Program-made: the position numbers and the translations under genes
From: Pseudotamlana agarivorans
GTDB lineage: Bacteria > Bacteroidota > Bacteroidia > Flavobacteriales > Flavobacteriaceae
Reading direction: 5' to 3'
Assembly: GCF_018860245.1 (NCBI RefSeq)
Contig: NZ_JAHKPD010000011.1
Span: forward strand, 248,001 to 312,000
Length of the DNA: 64,000 nucleotides
Notes under the pieces: generated by a model
What the model was told of the DNA's origin: nothing
What the model saw: the letters and a program-made list of their open reading frames with translations, nothing else
The model's database searches: none
In this document: one piece after another, positions 45,634 through 55,209 of the stretch
Layout of the letters: each line of letters begins with the position of its first letter
Position numbering within the stretch: the stretch's first letter is position 1

Positions 45634-46215
45634 CTAAACCAACAACTTAATATTAGCATACGAGTTATTCAGTGCCTCATGAGCTTCACTAGCATTTAGC
45701 CAGGCCACTTTAGTAATCCCCTCTTCTTCCTGGGCGTATAAGTTTCCAGTAAAGTTCGTTTTCATTTCAAACCAATGGGTTACTTTTATTTTATAGCGCC
45801 CGTGACGTTTAAAAATATGGTAAGTAATATCTAAAGGCTTTGTAATCACTAATCCGCCAACACCAGTTTCTTCGGTAACTTCACGAATCGCTGTTTCTTG
45901 AATGCTTTCATGGCGTTCGGCTTTCCCTTTAGGTAAATCCCATTTATCATTTCTGTATATAAAAAGTATGTCACCTTCGGCATTATAAACCTTACCGCCG
46001 CCAGCGATAACGTTAGGTAATTTCTTTAAAAACTTCTTTAATAATTTATCGGGGTTTTTATGAATCAAACGTGCTTCTTTCAAGGATGACGTATTCAATT
46101 TCCGAATTACCTTAACAAGATTCACCGTATTGAGTAAGTAATTCTTGAAGTTGGTTTCCTGCTCAACTTGAGTTGTCAAAATCATTGGTTTATCTCCAAC
46201 AAAAACTTTATACAT
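45634..46215 (-). CDS. Nudix hydrolase
   Basis: This 193-residue protein has a full Nudix box, GKAERHESIQETAIREVTEE followed by TGV, in the region preceded by WDLPK. Nudix enzymes hydrolyse nucleoside diphosphates linked to another group. The N-terminal 65 residues are a helical extension with no recognised fold. It is divergent from pyrE, a common neighbourhood in this family. The substrate is unknown. Confidence 0.9.
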   Translation of the reverse strand: MYKVFVGDKPMILTTQVEQETNFKNYLLNTVNLVKVIRKLNTSSLKEARLIHKNPDKLLKKFLKKLPNVIAGGGKVYNAEGDILFIYRNDKWDLPKGKAERHESIQETAIREVTEETGVGGLVITKPLDITYHIFKRHGRYKIKVTHWFEMKTNFTGNLYAQEEEGITKVAWLNASEAHEALNNSYANIKLLV

Positions 46216-46337
46216 AGACCTTAATAATTAACAATTTCTTTTAGGTAAAAATATTAATTTTGTTCACATGGCAAACTTTGATCAAAAAATATTTTAATTA
46301 AAATAAAACTCCATTGATTTAAACTTAAATTTATCCG

Positions 46338-46345
46338 TAATTTTG
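46338..46345 (+). promoter_or_regulatory. Promoter -7 box (TAATTTTG) for pyrE, with TTG upstream
   Basis: TAATTTTG fits TAnnTTTG and a TTG lies 21 bases upstream (46314-46316). The -7 box ends 5 bases before the pyrE ATG, so transcription would begin at or next to the start codon (nearly leaderless mRNA). Confidence 0.6.
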
Positions 46346-46350
46346 CTAAC

Positions 46351-46995
46351 ATGATTTTCAACAAAGACACAGCTAAAAAAACAGCCGAAGTTTTATTGCA
46401 AATAAACGCTATTAAACTAAGTCCTCAAGAACCTTTTACTTGGGCATCGGGCTGGAAATCGCCAATTTATTGCGATAACCGTATTATATTATCATTCCCT
46501 CCTGTGCGTAATTACATTCGCGAAACTATGGGGAAATATATCGAAAAACATTATGGCAAACCCGACGTTATCGCTGGTGTTGCCACAGGTGCAATTGGTA
46601 TAGGAATGCTTGTTGCTGAATACTTAGGACTTCCTTTTATATATGTAAGACCTGACGCTAAAGGCCATGGCAGAAAAAACCAAATTGAAGGCTTTATTGA
46701 AAGCGGACAAAACGTGGTAGTGGTAGAAGATTTAATAAGTACTGGAAAAAGCAGTTTAAACGCCGTAAAGGCTTTAAAAGAAGCGCATGTAAATGTAAAA
46801 GGCATGATTGCTATATTTACCTATGGTTTTGATGTTGCTGCTGAAAACTTTAAGCAAGAAAACATCCATTTAAACACATTAAGTAACTACGAGAACTTAT
46901 TAGAGCAAGCTTTGGATACCAATTACATTTCTGAAAAAGAATTAAAGACTTTATCAGAATGGAATAGTAACCCAGGTGAATGGAACGCTAATTGA
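46351..46995 (+). CDS. pyrE: Orotate phosphoribosyltransferase
   Basis: PyrE makes orotidine-5'-phosphate in pyrimidine synthesis. The 214-residue protein has FTWASGWKSPIYCDNRIILS, GVATGAIGIGMLVAEYLGLP, YVRPDAKGHGRKNQIEG and the PRPP-binding VVVVEDLISTGKSSLNAVKA. The start is set by the promoter just upstream. It is followed by an SRPBCC protein gene after 62 bases. Confidence 0.95.
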   Translation: MIFNKDTAKKTAEVLLQINAIKLSPQEPFTWASGWKSPIYCDNRIILSFPPVRNYIRETMGKYIEKHYGKPDVIAGVATGAIGIGMLVAEYLGLPFIYVRPDAKGHGRKNQIEGFIESGQNVVVVEDLISTGKSSLNAVKALKEAHVNVKGMIAIFTYGFDVAAENFKQENIHLNTLSNYENLLEQALDTNYISEKELKTLSEWNSNPGEWNAN

Positions 46996-47057
46996 TAGAC
47001 ACCTTGTTATAATTTGATTGAATTTATCAAATGAAACAATCACAATTTTAAAATATT

Positions 47058-47453
47058 ATGAATTTAGAATCCCCAAAAGTTACAGTAACAAAATCTTCTG
47101 AAGAGGTTTTTAAGTATTTATCTGAGGTTAAAAACTTTGAAGCTATAATGCCGGAGAACATTAGTAAGTTTGAAGTTTTAGGAGAAGATAAATTTCTTTT
47201 TGCCTTAAAAGGAATGCCCGATATCGTTCTTAAGAAAAAGGAAGTGATTCCTCCAAATAAAATTGTTCTTGGTGCTGCAGGCGGAAAAATAGACTTTTCC
47301 CTAACTACGGCAATTAATAAAATTGATAACGGGGCTAGTGAAGTACAATTGCTTTTTGATGGAAACATCAACCCGATGATGGCCATGATGATTAAAGGCC
47401 CGATCACAAAACTCATTGAAACTTTAGCGACTAATATTCCTAAAGCTGTTTAA
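47058..47453 (+). CDS. SRPBCC-fold protein
   Basis: This 131-residue protein has the START/SRPBCC pattern: an N-terminal strand (VTVTKSSEEVFKYLSEVKNF), an antiparallel sheet, and a long C-terminal helix (PMMAMMIKGPITKLIETLAT). Such proteins bind hydrophobic ligands. The ligand is unknown. Its stop codon overlaps the end of birA on the other strand by 4 bases. Confidence 0.8.
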   Translation: MNLESPKVTVTKSSEEVFKYLSEVKNFEAIMPENISKFEVLGEDKFLFALKGMPDIVLKKKEVIPPNKIVLGAAGGKIDFSLTTAINKIDNGASEVQLLFDGNINPMMAMMIKGPITKLIETLATNIPKAV

Positions 47454-48187
47454 TACAATAACGTTAGTTCTTTTAAATCGAATTCTTTTACGATGTTATC
47501 TTCTAATAACACTTTAAGATTTCCAATATTAGAAACACCTTTTATAAAACCAGAAAACTGTAAACCTTCAGCATCTTCGAATGTTGAAGGTTTGTTTTTT
47601 CTGAATAAGCATGATTCATACGCTTCTTTTAACGCCTCGTAATTCCCCTTTTCTAAGACTTCAAAATAATATTTTAGCTGATCCAAAATAGCGCAAGCCA
47701 CTTCATCTAAATCATAAATGATCCCTGTGATTTGTTTTAAAGAAGACGCTTTAGGTAAATCTTCAAAGTCAATTTGATTCACATTCAGTCCGATACCAAT
47801 AATTGATGCTGTGACATCCTGTTGTTTTATGACATTTTCAATTAAAACACCACAAATCTTTTTATTTACTGACAGAATGTCGTTAGGCCATTTGACATGT
47901 AAATGAGGAATCAAAAAGGACTGTAGCGCTTTTCTTAAAGCTAAAGACACCACCAAACTGATTGCAAATGGTGATTCAAGATGAAAACCACCAAGATCCT
48001 TGAACACACTAAAAGTAAGGTTTTTAGCGTCTTGTGACTCCCATTTCGCGCCCATTTGCCCTCTTCCATGTGTCTGCTTTTTAGCGATTACCATGGTAAA
48101 ATCTGCAACAGTCTCATTCGTATATAGTTCTCTCAAATAGCTATTTGTAGAATCGGTGGCATCAAGTTTGATTATACTCATAGACAA
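47450..48187 (-). CDS. birA: Biotin--[acetyl-CoA-carboxylase] ligase
   Basis: This 245-residue protein has LDATDSTNSYLRELY, AKKQTHGRGQMGAKWESQDA and HVKWPNDILSVNKKICGVLI, the biotin- and ATP-binding motifs of BirA. There is no N-terminal helix-turn-helix, so it is a ligase only and not a repressor. It attaches biotin to carboxylase carrier proteins. It is transcribed divergently from rsfS. Confidence 0.93.
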   Translation of the reverse strand: MSMSIIKLDATDSTNSYLRELYTNETVADFTMVIAKKQTHGRGQMGAKWESQDAKNLTFSVFKDLGGFHLESPFAISLVVSLALRKALQSFLIPHLHVKWPNDILSVNKKICGVLIENVIKQQDVTASIIGIGLNVNQIDFEDLPKASSLKQITGIIYDLDEVACAILDQLKYYFEVLEKGNYEALKEAYESCLFRKNKPSTFEDAEGLQFSGFIKGVSNIGNLKVLLEDNIVKEFDLKELTLLY

Positions 48188-48247
48188 GTTATTGATATTA
48201 GTCTAAATCTTATCATATTTTTAAAGTATAAAGAACTAAAAAAATAA

Positions 48248-48255
48248 TAACTTTG
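48248..48255 (+). promoter_or_regulatory. Promoter -7 box (TAACTTTG) for rsfS-ftsH
   Basis: TAACTTTG fits the Bacteroidota consensus and ends 19 bases before the rsfS start. No clear -33 TTG is visible. Confidence 0.5.
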
Positions 48256-48274
48256 CACAAATTAAATAAATTTA

Positions 48275-48646
48275 ATGGCGAAAGAAAAAATAAGCGCAGA
48301 CCAGTTAATATCCGTTATTATTAGTGGCATTGAGGATGTTAAAGGACAAGAAATAAATATTCTAGATTTAAGAGAGATTGAAAATACGGTTTGTGATTAC
48401 TTCATTATTTGCGAAGGATCGTCAAATACACAAGTAAACGCTATTGTTAACTCCATCCAGAAAAAAGTAAGCAAAGAACTTAAGGATAACCCATGGCATA
48501 CTGAAGGTATGGATAACGCCGAGTGGGTTTTAATTGATTATGTTAATGTAGTTGTACATGTATTCCAAAAGCAAATTAGAGAGTTTTACGACATCGAAAG
48601 TCTTTGGGGTGATGCAAAAACAACAGTAATAGAAACCAACTACTAA
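48275..48646 (+). CDS. rsfS: Ribosome silencing factor
   Basis: RsfS binds ribosomal protein uL14 and blocks joining of the subunits in starved cells. The 123-residue protein has VKGQEINILDLREIENTVCD, YFIICEGSSNTQVNAIVNSI, WHTEGMDNAEWVLIDYVNVV and VHVFQKQIREFYDIESLWGD. Length is typical. It is followed by ftsH after 9 bases, as in many Bacteroidota. Confidence 0.95.
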   Translation: MAKEKISADQLISVIISGIEDVKGQEINILDLREIENTVCDYFIICEGSSNTQVNAIVNSIQKKVSKELKDNPWHTEGMDNAEWVLIDYVNVVVHVFQKQIREFYDIESLWGDAKTTVIETNY

Positions 48647-48655
48647 AAAAATCAA

Positions 48656-50623
48656 ATGGCAAAGGACAATAAAAAACCAAAAGACAACAAACCAAAATTT
48701 AGTCCGTATTGGGTTTACGGCGCATTAATCGCTTTATTTTTAGGATTTCAATTATTTAGTGGAGATAGCTATGAAAGTGGTAACACTACAACACCTCAAG
48801 AATTCTTCCAATATTTAAAAGATGGTGATGTAGCTCGTGTAAACATTGTAAAAAATACACGCGTAGCCAAAGTTTATTTAACTTCTGATGCACAATCTAA
48901 AGAAGTTCATAAAGGCTCTAAGCCTCAATCCATTATCCCTTCGGCTACAGAATTACCTAATTACAAATTTGAATTTGGTGATCTTCAAAATTTTGAAAAC
49001 GAATTAAATGAAGGTATAAAAGATTTACCTACAAAACCATCAGTAACCTTTGATACAGAAACGAATGACTTAGGAAACCTTTTAATGGGTATCCTACCTT
49101 TTATCTTACTTATTGGTGTTTGGATATTTATCATGAGACGTATGTCTGGTGGAGCTGGCGGAGGTGCCGGCGGCCAAATTTTTAACATCGGAAAATCAAA
49201 AGCCAAGCTTTTTGATGAAAAAACTGAAGTTAAAACAACGTTTAAAGATGTTGCTGGTTTAGAAGGCGCTAAAGAAGAAGTACAAGAAATTGTAGACTTC
49301 CTTAAATTCCCTGAAAAATACACAACCCTAGGTGGTAAAATCCCAAAAGGAGCTTTACTTGTAGGTCCTCCAGGAACTGGTAAAACCTTATTAGCTAAAG
49401 CTGTTGCAGGTGAAGCGAAAGTGCCTTTCTTCTCATTATCTGGTTCAGATTTTGTTGAAATGTTTGTTGGTGTTGGAGCTTCTCGTGTTAGAGATTTATT
49501 CAAACAAGCCAAGGAAAAGTCACCTTCAATCATTTTTATTGATGAAATTGATGCGATTGGGCGTGCGAGAGGAAAAAATGCCATGTCAGGCAGTAATGAT
49601 GAGCGCGAAAATACCTTAAATCAATTATTAACTGAAATGGATGGTTTTGGCACCAACACCAATGTTATTGTGATTGCTGCGACCAATAGAGCTGACATAT
49701 TAGATAAAGCATTAATGCGTGCTGGACGTTTTGATAGACAAATATTTGTTGATTTACCAGACGTTCGTGAACGCGAAGAAATATTTGAAGTTCACCTAAG
49801 ACCGCTTAAAAAAGCTGAAAACTTAGATTTGGATTTCCTTTCAAAACAAACACCCGGTTTTTCTGGTGCCGACATTGCAAATGTTTGTAATGAGGCTGCA
49901 TTAATCGCCGCAAGAAATAATAAAAAAGCAGTAGACAAACAGGATTTCTTAGACGCCGTAGATCGAATTATTGGCGGACTAGAAAAGAAAAATAAAATAA
50001 TTACCCCTAGCGAGAAAAAAGCTGTAGCATTTCATGAAGCTGGACATGCCACTGTAAGTTGGATGCTAGAACATGCTGCACCATTGGTAAAAGTTACTAT
50101 CGTGCCACGTGGTCGCTCATTAGGTGCTGCTTGGTACTTACCAGAAGAACGTTTAATTGTGCGTCCGGAACAAATGCTAGACGAAATGTGTGCCGCCCTT
50201 GGTGGTCGTGCAGCAGAAAAAGTCATCTTCGATAAAATATCAACAGGAGCTTTAAGTGATTTAGAAAAGGTCACGAAACAAGCACGTGCCATGGTAACCA
50301 TTTATGGTTTAAGTGATAAAGTAGGAAACTTGACTTATTATGATTCTGGACAGAGTGATCATGGTTTCACGAAACCTTACAGTGAAGAAACCGCGGTTTT
50401 AATTGATAAAGAAATTTCAGCTATTATTGAAGAGCAATACCAACGTGCTATTAAGCTACTTGAAGAAAATAAAGACAAGTTAACCGAGTTAGCTGAAGTA
50501 CTTTTAGAAAAAGAAGTGATCTTCAAAGATAACCTTGAAAAAATATTCGGTAAACGTGCCTTCCTGAAAGAAGAAGCTATAGCTTCTAAACCAGAAGAAA
50601 AAAAGACTGAAGAACAAGCTTAA
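48656..50623 (+). CDS. ftsH: ATP-dependent zinc metalloprotease FtsH
   Basis: FtsH is a membrane-anchored AAA+ protease. The 655-residue protein has two N-terminal spans ([15 protein letters not shown] and [19 protein letters not shown]) enclosing a periplasmic loop. Walker A is [19 protein letters not shown], Walker [16 protein letters not shown], with the SRH region [20 protein letters not shown]. The zinc site is [16 protein letters not shown]. The charged C-terminus (EEKKTEEQA) is typical. A strong terminator follows. Confidence 0.97.
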   Translation: MAKDNKKPKDNKPKFSPYWVYGALIALFLGFQLFSGDSYESGNTTTPQEFFQYLKDGDVARVNIVKNTRVAKVYLTSDAQSKEVHKGSKPQSIIPSATELPNYKFEFGDLQNFENELNEGIKDLPTKPSVTFDTETNDLGNLLMGILPFILLIGVWIFIMRRMSGGAGGGAGGQIFNIGKSKAKLFDEKTEVKTTFKDVAGLEGAKEEVQEIVDFLKFPEKYTTLGGKIPKGALLVGPPGTGKTLLAKAVAGEAKVPFFSLSGSDFVEMFVGVGASRVRDLFKQAKEKSPSIIFIDEIDAIGRARGKNAMSGSNDERENTLNQLLTEMDGFGTNTNVIVIAATNRADILDKALMRAGRFDRQIFVDLPDVREREEIFEVHLRPLKKAENLDLDFLSKQTPGFSGADIANVCNEAALIAARNNKKAVDKQDFLDAVDRIIGGLEKKNKIITPSEKKAVAFHEAGHATVSWMLEHAAPLVKVTIVPRGRSLGAAWYLPEERLIVRPEQMLDEMCAALGGRAAEKVIFDKISTGALSDLEKVTKQARAMVTIYGLSDKVGNLTYYDSGQSDHGFTKPYSEETAVLIDKEISAIIEEQYQRAIKLLEENKDKLTELAEVLLEKEVIFKDNLEKIFGKRAFLKEEAIASKPEEKKTEEQA

Positions 50624-50649
50624 AACGTTTTAATTTTTAAGTCCATTAC

Positions 50650-50690
50650 AAAAATCTTAAATTAATCATATGATTAGTTTAAGATTTTTT
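50650..50690 (+). terminator. Intrinsic terminator after ftsH
   Basis: The stem AAAAATCTTAAA-T-TAATCA pairs with TGATTA-G-TTTAAGATTTTT with one mismatch, then a T run, 27 bases after ftsH. Confidence 0.8.
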
Positions 50691-50737
50691 ATATTTGGTG
50701 ATCCTCTCAACACAAATTCTTATAACCACAGTACTTA

Positions 50738-51346
50738 ATGAGTCTTTTTAGAAAAATTTTTGGTTCAAAATCTAAGAAACCGGACGAGGAGATTATATCG
50801 GATCATAGGGGACGCTACATGCCTGAACAGAAACTACCTATTGATGAACGTTTTACAATAAACTTCAAGGCGAATGGTGGTAAATTTCTATACTGCGACG
50901 ACTTTAAGGAAGTATATCAAAACTTAGGACACATCATTAGTGAAAATGATTGGCAAAAAGAAAATATCCTCCTATTGGATTCAGAATTACAAAATAAATT
51001 TAAAAATTTAAAGCTCAATCCCACTAAAAAATTAAACCAAGCACCTTTTTTCTTAACAACTTGCGAAAATTTAATTGCCAATGATGGATCTATCTTAATT
51101 TCATCAAAACAAATTTTTGAAAAAAAACTCATCGAACTCCCCTTTAATTTCATAGTATTCGCTACAACAAGTCAGTTAGTTGAAACTATTGGAGAAGGAT
51201 TAAAAGGTATCAAATCAAAAAACTCGAAACAAATTCCCACTAACATCACTACGATCAAACATTTTAAATCTGGAGAAGATAATGACTTCCTAAGCTATGG
51301 CAGTAGTGCTAAAAACCTATACCTCCTACTCTTAGAAGATTTATAG
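50738..51346 (+). CDS. LUD-domain protein (LutC/YkgG-like)
   Basis: This 202-residue protein belongs to the LUD family: PFFLTTCENLIANDGSILIS, ELPFNFIVFATTSQLVETIG, NLYLLLLEDL at the C-terminus. The N-terminus (MSLFRKIFGSKSKKPDEEII) is basic. In LutABC it helps oxidise lactate, but no lutA or lutB is present here. The gene starts a unit with cdsA, psd and an acyl-CoA-binding protein, so another role is possible. Confidence 0.8.
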   Translation: MSLFRKIFGSKSKKPDEEIISDHRGRYMPEQKLPIDERFTINFKANGGKFLYCDDFKEVYQNLGHIISENDWQKENILLLDSELQNKFKNLKLNPTKKLNQAPFFLTTCENLIANDGSILISSKQIFEKKLIELPFNFIVFATTSQLVETIGEGLKGIKSKNSKQIPTNITTIKHFKSGEDNDFLSYGSSAKNLYLLLLEDL

Positions 51347-51347
51347 A

Positions 51348-52169
51348 ATGAAAGAAATAGTTGTTCGATCCCTTTCAGGGTTTCTATATATATCAATTTT
51401 ACTTGTTTCATTATATTTTGAACATTTATTAATTGCACTTTTTTGTATTTTCGGAATAGTCTGTTTGGCTGAATTTCAAAAACTCATTCAGCTTAAAAGC
51501 AATATTCCTTATATCATATTCATTATTCTTTATATCTTCTTCGGATATTGGCAAACGGTTCTGAATACAAATGAAGGGTTAATCGAAGCCACTCATATCC
51601 TCTTAGTACTTTCGGTTTTTGTAAATCTATTTTTAATTAAAGATTTATTTTCCGAAAAGACTATTCCATTATTTAGCACTAAACGATTCTTACTTACAAC
51701 TTTTTATCTGTCCAGTGCATTTGTCTTTTTAGTGCTTCTTACAGCAAATCACCAAGAATACAACCCGAAAATATTATTAGGGGCGTTTATATTAATTTGG
51801 GTAAACGATACATTTGCCTTTTTAGTTGGTAAAAACTTTGGCAAACAAAAACTATTCGAATCTATTTCACCAAAAAAAACAGTAGAAGGTTTTCTTGGCG
51901 GACTTTTCTTTTCCTGTGTAGCAAGTTATTTTATTGCTACCTTTACCGAGACCTTAAACGCCACAAGTTGGTTAGTTTTAAGTATTATTGTTAGTGTTTT
52001 TGGTACGCTAGGAGATTTAATAGAATCTAAGTTCAAGAGACAAGCTAAAGTGAAAGATAGTGGCGTAATCATGCCAGGTCATGGTGGCTTATTAGACCGT
52101 TTAGATAGTATTATTTTTGCTGCACCGTTTATATATTTATTTTTAAGAATTTTATATTATGTTTCATAA
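51348..52169 (+). CDS. cdsA: Phosphatidate cytidylyltransferase
   Basis: CdsA makes CDP-diacylglycerol, the branch point of phospholipid synthesis. The 273-residue protein has about seven spans and the C-terminal signature with SKFKRQAKVKDSG and IMPGHGGLLDRLDS, plus VNDTFAFLVGKNFGKQKL earlier. The start is one base after the LUD gene. It overlaps psd by 11 bases. Confidence 0.93.
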   Translation: MKEIVVRSLSGFLYISILLVSLYFEHLLIALFCIFGIVCLAEFQKLIQLKSNIPYIIFIILYIFFGYWQTVLNTNEGLIEATHILLVLSVFVNLFLIKDLFSEKTIPLFSTKRFLLTTFYLSSAFVFLVLLTANHQEYNPKILLGAFILIWVNDTFAFLVGKNFGKQKLFESISPKKTVEGFLGGLFFSCVASYFIATFTETLNATSWLVLSIIVSVFGTLGDLIESKFKRQAKVKDSGVIMPGHGGLLDRLDSIIFAAPFIYLFLRILYYVS

Positions 52170-52815
52170 AGAAGGCTATAAAATTATAGTGATAACGTTT
52201 ATAATCGTTATAGGATCTGCTTTACTGGTTGATAGTTTCGTTACTGTAAATTGGCTAAAAACCTTGTTACTATTAACTTTAATCGTATTCCTTGTACTTA
52301 TTCTTCAATTTTTTAGAAATCCTAAACGACATACCCAATTAGACGCCGACCAAGTATTATCTCCTGTAGATGGTAAAGTTGTTGTTATCGAAGAAGTATT
52401 CGAAAAGGAATATTTCAAAGAAAAGCGTTTGCAAGTGAGTGTATTTATGTCTCCAATAAATGTTCATGTTACACGTTATCCAATAAGTGGAAATGTTATT
52501 TTTAGCAAATATCATCCTGGTAAATATTTAGTAGCATGGCATCCAAAAGCAAGTGAAGAAAACGAACGTACAACGGTAGTGGTAGAAAATGAAACTTACG
52601 GAAAAGTACTGTACAGACAAATTGCAGGAGCACTAGCCAAACGTATTGTTAATTATGCTGCATTAAACGATAAAGCAGTTCAAGGTACGGACTCTGGCTT
52701 TATTAAATTTGGATCTCGAGTTGATTTATACCTGCCATTGGACACTAATATTAAGGTGGAACTAAATCAAAAAGTTCGTGGAGGCGAAAGTATTATTGCT
52801 GAATTAAAAAAATAA
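52159..52815 (+). CDS. psd: Phosphatidylserine decarboxylase proenzyme
   Basis: Psd makes phosphatidylethanolamine. The 218-residue protein has an N-terminal span, RNPKRHTQLDADQVLSPVDG, FMSPINVHVTRYPISGNVIF and, near the C-terminus, FIKFGSRVDLYLPLD, where the Ser after Gly becomes the pyruvoyl group after self-cleavage. This short type with FGS is usual in Bacteroidota. It is coupled to cdsA, matching pathway order. Confidence 0.93.
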   Translation: MFHKEGYKIIVITFIIVIGSALLVDSFVTVNWLKTLLLLTLIVFLVLILQFFRNPKRHTQLDADQVLSPVDGKVVVIEEVFEKEYFKEKRLQVSVFMSPINVHVTRYPISGNVIFSKYHPGKYLVAWHPKASEENERTTVVVENETYGKVLYRQIAGALAKRIVNYAALNDKAVQGTDSGFIKFGSRVDLYLPLDTNIKVELNQKVRGGESIIAELKK

Positions 52816-53082
52816 ATGAGTAAGAGTGATTTAGATATTGAATTTGATCAAGCAGTAAATCGTGTAAATGCTTATACTGAGCCATTTCCTGCTGACACCT
52901 TATTAAAGCTCTATGCTTACTACAAAAAGGCCACTAATGACTATGGTCGTCCAAAAAGCAAAAAACCCATTATAAATGCATTTAAAACAAATGCGCTTTT
53001 TCAGGCTAAAGGGTTAACCGAAGACGAAGCCAAGATCTTATATATTGAGCTTGTCAATAATTACTTTTTATACAGAAAATAA
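52816..53082 (+). CDS. Acyl-CoA-binding protein
   Basis: This 88-residue four-helix protein has the ACBP pattern: LDIEFDQAVNRVNAYTEPFP, TLLKLYAYYKKATNDYGRPK and the final helix AKILYIELVNNYFLYRK. It binds long-chain acyl-CoA. It follows psd with no gap, fitting a lipid-metabolism unit. Confidence 0.87.
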   Translation: MSKSDLDIEFDQAVNRVNAYTEPFPADTLLKLYAYYKKATNDYGRPKSKKPIINAFKTNALFQAKGLTEDEAKILYIELVNNYFLYRK

Positions 53083-53191
53083 GGGATGAGTAACTTTTTC
53101 ATCTAGCAGTTTGCTGTTTATTATTTCTTCTTATAGCACAATTTTCATTAATAAAATCTAGACATAATATAATTAGATAAAATTCAACCAT

Positions 53192-53262
53192 AGCCTTAGC
53201 TGCAGTTTTATTTTATATTGAAATATGGGCGAAAAAGAAACAAATTATACGCGACATTACAG
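53192..53262. mobile_element. Partial, inverted copy of the MITE-like element
   Basis: Reverse-complemented, this segment matches 38345-38417 closely, including TTTGTTTCTTTTTCGCCCAT and the following TTTCAATATAAAATAAAAC. The outer TACCAATTTAA end is missing, so it is decayed. Confidence 0.8.
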
Positions 53263-53656
53263 CTCAAAAACACTATAAATCCAACCATTAATATTGTAGC
53301 GTATTAGAGACGCCACTTCCCGATTAAAATAAAACAAGGTATTAATATAAAAGTATGTTTAAAGTTGAGAAGTGTTACCACTTTAGAATAACATAACTGG
53401 TTTTACTGTTTATCATAATCTCATAATTAGCATTAGAAGTGAGGGCAATATTATTTAATAACCCATAAATATTATTACGTTTTTTAGGAGTATCATTTTG
53501 AACGAGCACTATTATAACATAAATTTTTAGATCGACACAATATGAAACTCTTCACCCCCCTTGCCACGTGCTCCTTTCTTTAATTAAAGAAGTACTATAT
53601 CTGTTACCAAAAAACTTAATAAAAACGGGAGAATACCTCCCTTAAATTTTTACCAC

Positions 53657-53691
53657 AAAAAAAGGCATTCTGAAAACAGAATGCCTTTTTT
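53657..53691. terminator. Bidirectional terminator before the OmpA gene's 3' end
   Basis: The perfect stem AAAAGGCATTCTG/CAGAATGCCTTTT with an AAAA loop, flanked by A and T runs, lies 31 bases past the ompA stop on the - strand. Confidence 0.85.
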
Positions 53692-53722
53692 AAATTTATT
53701 ATTGAATTGAATTAATTTCTAT

Positions 53723-54826
53723 TTATTTCCAAATTAACTCATAATCCGTTCTACGGTTTTCTCTGTGTTCTGCAGAAGTACATTTTACACCATCAGAACA
53801 TCCGTTATTTAGTTGAGCTTCACCAAATCCTTCAGATACAAATCTAGATCTTTCGATGCCGTGAGTCACTGCATAATCTACAATACTTGTAGATCTCTTT
53901 TGAGACAACTCAAGGTTATAATCTTTTGCACCTCTACTATCTGCATGAGATTTAATATCTAAAACAGCAGTTGGATATTTATTCATGAATACTACAAGCT
54001 CATCTACAATATCTTTATCGTCTGACGTTAAAGTTGAAGAATCAAAATGGTAATACACACGACGAACTTCACTTAAGTCAGAGGTCATTTTTTCACGTAA
54101 AATAGCTTCTTCGTCTACTTTAGGTTCTGGAGTTGGCTCTACAACTGGAGTAGCCTCAACAACTGGTTCTGGCTCTGGCTCTGGCTCTTTCTTCTCTACA
54201 ACAGGTGCAGGCTCTGGTTGTTTTTTCTTTCCAAATGGTTTGAACACAACACCAATAGCATGCTGTATATGGTTATCTCCTTTATTATCTTCATTGATCC
54301 CCCATTTACCCATAGTATTTAAGTTGATCGCCCAGTTTTTTTGTTTTCCTAACCAAAAGTTAGCTCCAGCACCAGCATTAAAAGTAAGGATTCTATCATT
54401 ATCAAGTGAAGAACCTCCCATACCGGCCTGTAAATAAGGATCAAACCACCCCTTTCTTGAGGTAAATTTGTCTAAACTAAAAGACACCATACCATCAACA
54501 GCCCAGTAATCTTGATCTTCTGTTAAAACTCGGCCATTTCTAACTTTACCTTCTTGTAAAGTATTAATACTACCAATAGCTTCAACAGACAACCCACTAT
54601 TTCCTAATATATAACCAACATTTAATCGGTTAGGATAAGCAGTACTATGCCAGTTATCACTGATATTAAAAGGTTCTTTTCCTGCGGTATCAGAGTCATC
54701 AACAAAGTTATAACCTAGACCAAAATAAAATCCGCCTTCCCTACTTTCTCCTCTCGATTGAGCAGAAACGTCTGAAAGGGACCCCATGACAAGCATGAGC
54801 AAACTTAAAAAGTAAAATTTTTTCAT
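53723..54826 (-). CDS. OmpA-family outer-membrane protein
   Basis: This 367-residue protein has a signal peptide (MKKFYFLSLLMLVMGSLSDV, cleavage near SAQ), an N-terminal barrel of about 180 residues, and a linker rich in Pro-Glu (PEPAPVVEKKEPEPEPEPVV). The C-terminal OmpA peptidoglycan-binding domain has YYHFDSSTLTSDDKDIVDEL, KSHADSRGAKDYNLELSQKR and HRENRRTDYELIWK. It anchors the outer membrane to the wall. A -7 box (54896-54903) lies about 70 bases upstream. Confidence 0.92.
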   Translation of the reverse strand: MKKFYFLSLLMLVMGSLSDVSAQSRGESREGGFYFGLGYNFVDDSDTAGKEPFNISDNWHSTAYPNRLNVGYILGNSGLSVEAIGSINTLQEGKVRNGRVLTEDQDYWAVDGMVSFSLDKFTSRKGWFDPYLQAGMGGSSLDNDRILTFNAGAGANFWLGKQKNWAINLNTMGKWGINEDNKGDNHIQHAIGVVFKPFGKKKQPEPAPVVEKKEPEPEPEPVVEATPVVEPTPEPKVDEEAILREKMTSDLSEVRRVYYHFDSSTLTSDDKDIVDELVVFMNKYPTAVLDIKSHADSRGAKDYNLELSQKRSTSIVDYAVTHGIERSRFVSEGFGEAQLNNGCSDGVKCTSAEHRENRRTDYELIWK

Positions 54827-55146
54827 AATTAATTAATTTAAGCAACTGATAATCAACAGTGAGTCTATTGATCCAATATTACTTGATTTGAGTATCAAAT
54901 ATAAAAAAATGGTAAGATTATTCATAACTTATCCATATAAATCTTAAAAAAATCTAAAAAATACGATTTAACACTACCTCAAATATATAATTCTACTTTT
55001 AGTAAAGCATAAATAATGAAACCTTGATTTTTACTCAACGGCTATTAAGAATACCTCACATCCAAAGTGCCAAACGTAACCCGTTTTTAATCTGCATGTC
55101 ATTCTTCTAATAAACATATCATAAGGCTCTATTTTATCCTGCAGGC
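54827..55146. other. Gap upstream of the OmpA gene and downstream of valS
   Basis: It holds the ompA promoter candidate at 54896-54903. I see no other gene or repeat before the valS terminator. Confidence 0.5.
54896..54903 (-). promoter_or_regulatory. Promoter -7 box (TATATTTG) for the OmpA gene
   Basis: On the - strand TATATTTG fits TAnnTTTG, leaving a leader of about 60 bases. Confidence 0.45.
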
Positions 55147-55181
55147 AAAAAAAAGAGCCTTTCAAGATTATTGAAAAGCTC
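55147..55181 (-). terminator. Intrinsic terminator of valS
   Basis: On the - strand GAGC-N-TTTCAA-type arms with one mismatch (GAGCTTTTCAA/TTGAAAGGCTC) are followed by a run of eight T, 28 bases after the valS stop. Confidence 0.75.
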
Positions 55182-55209
55182 CTTATAATAAATGCTTATG
55201 AATAAAAAA

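Larger units (their letters stand above)
53083..53722. other. Gap with a partial MITE copy and a terminator
   Basis: The gap holds the partial MITE (53192-53262), AT-rich DNA without a gene, and a bidirectional terminator at 53657-53691. Confidence 0.6.

Noticed and set aside
50738-51346. LUD-domain gene as evidence of a lactate-utilisation operon
   Set aside because: No lutA or lutB is present; the neighbours are phospholipid genes.
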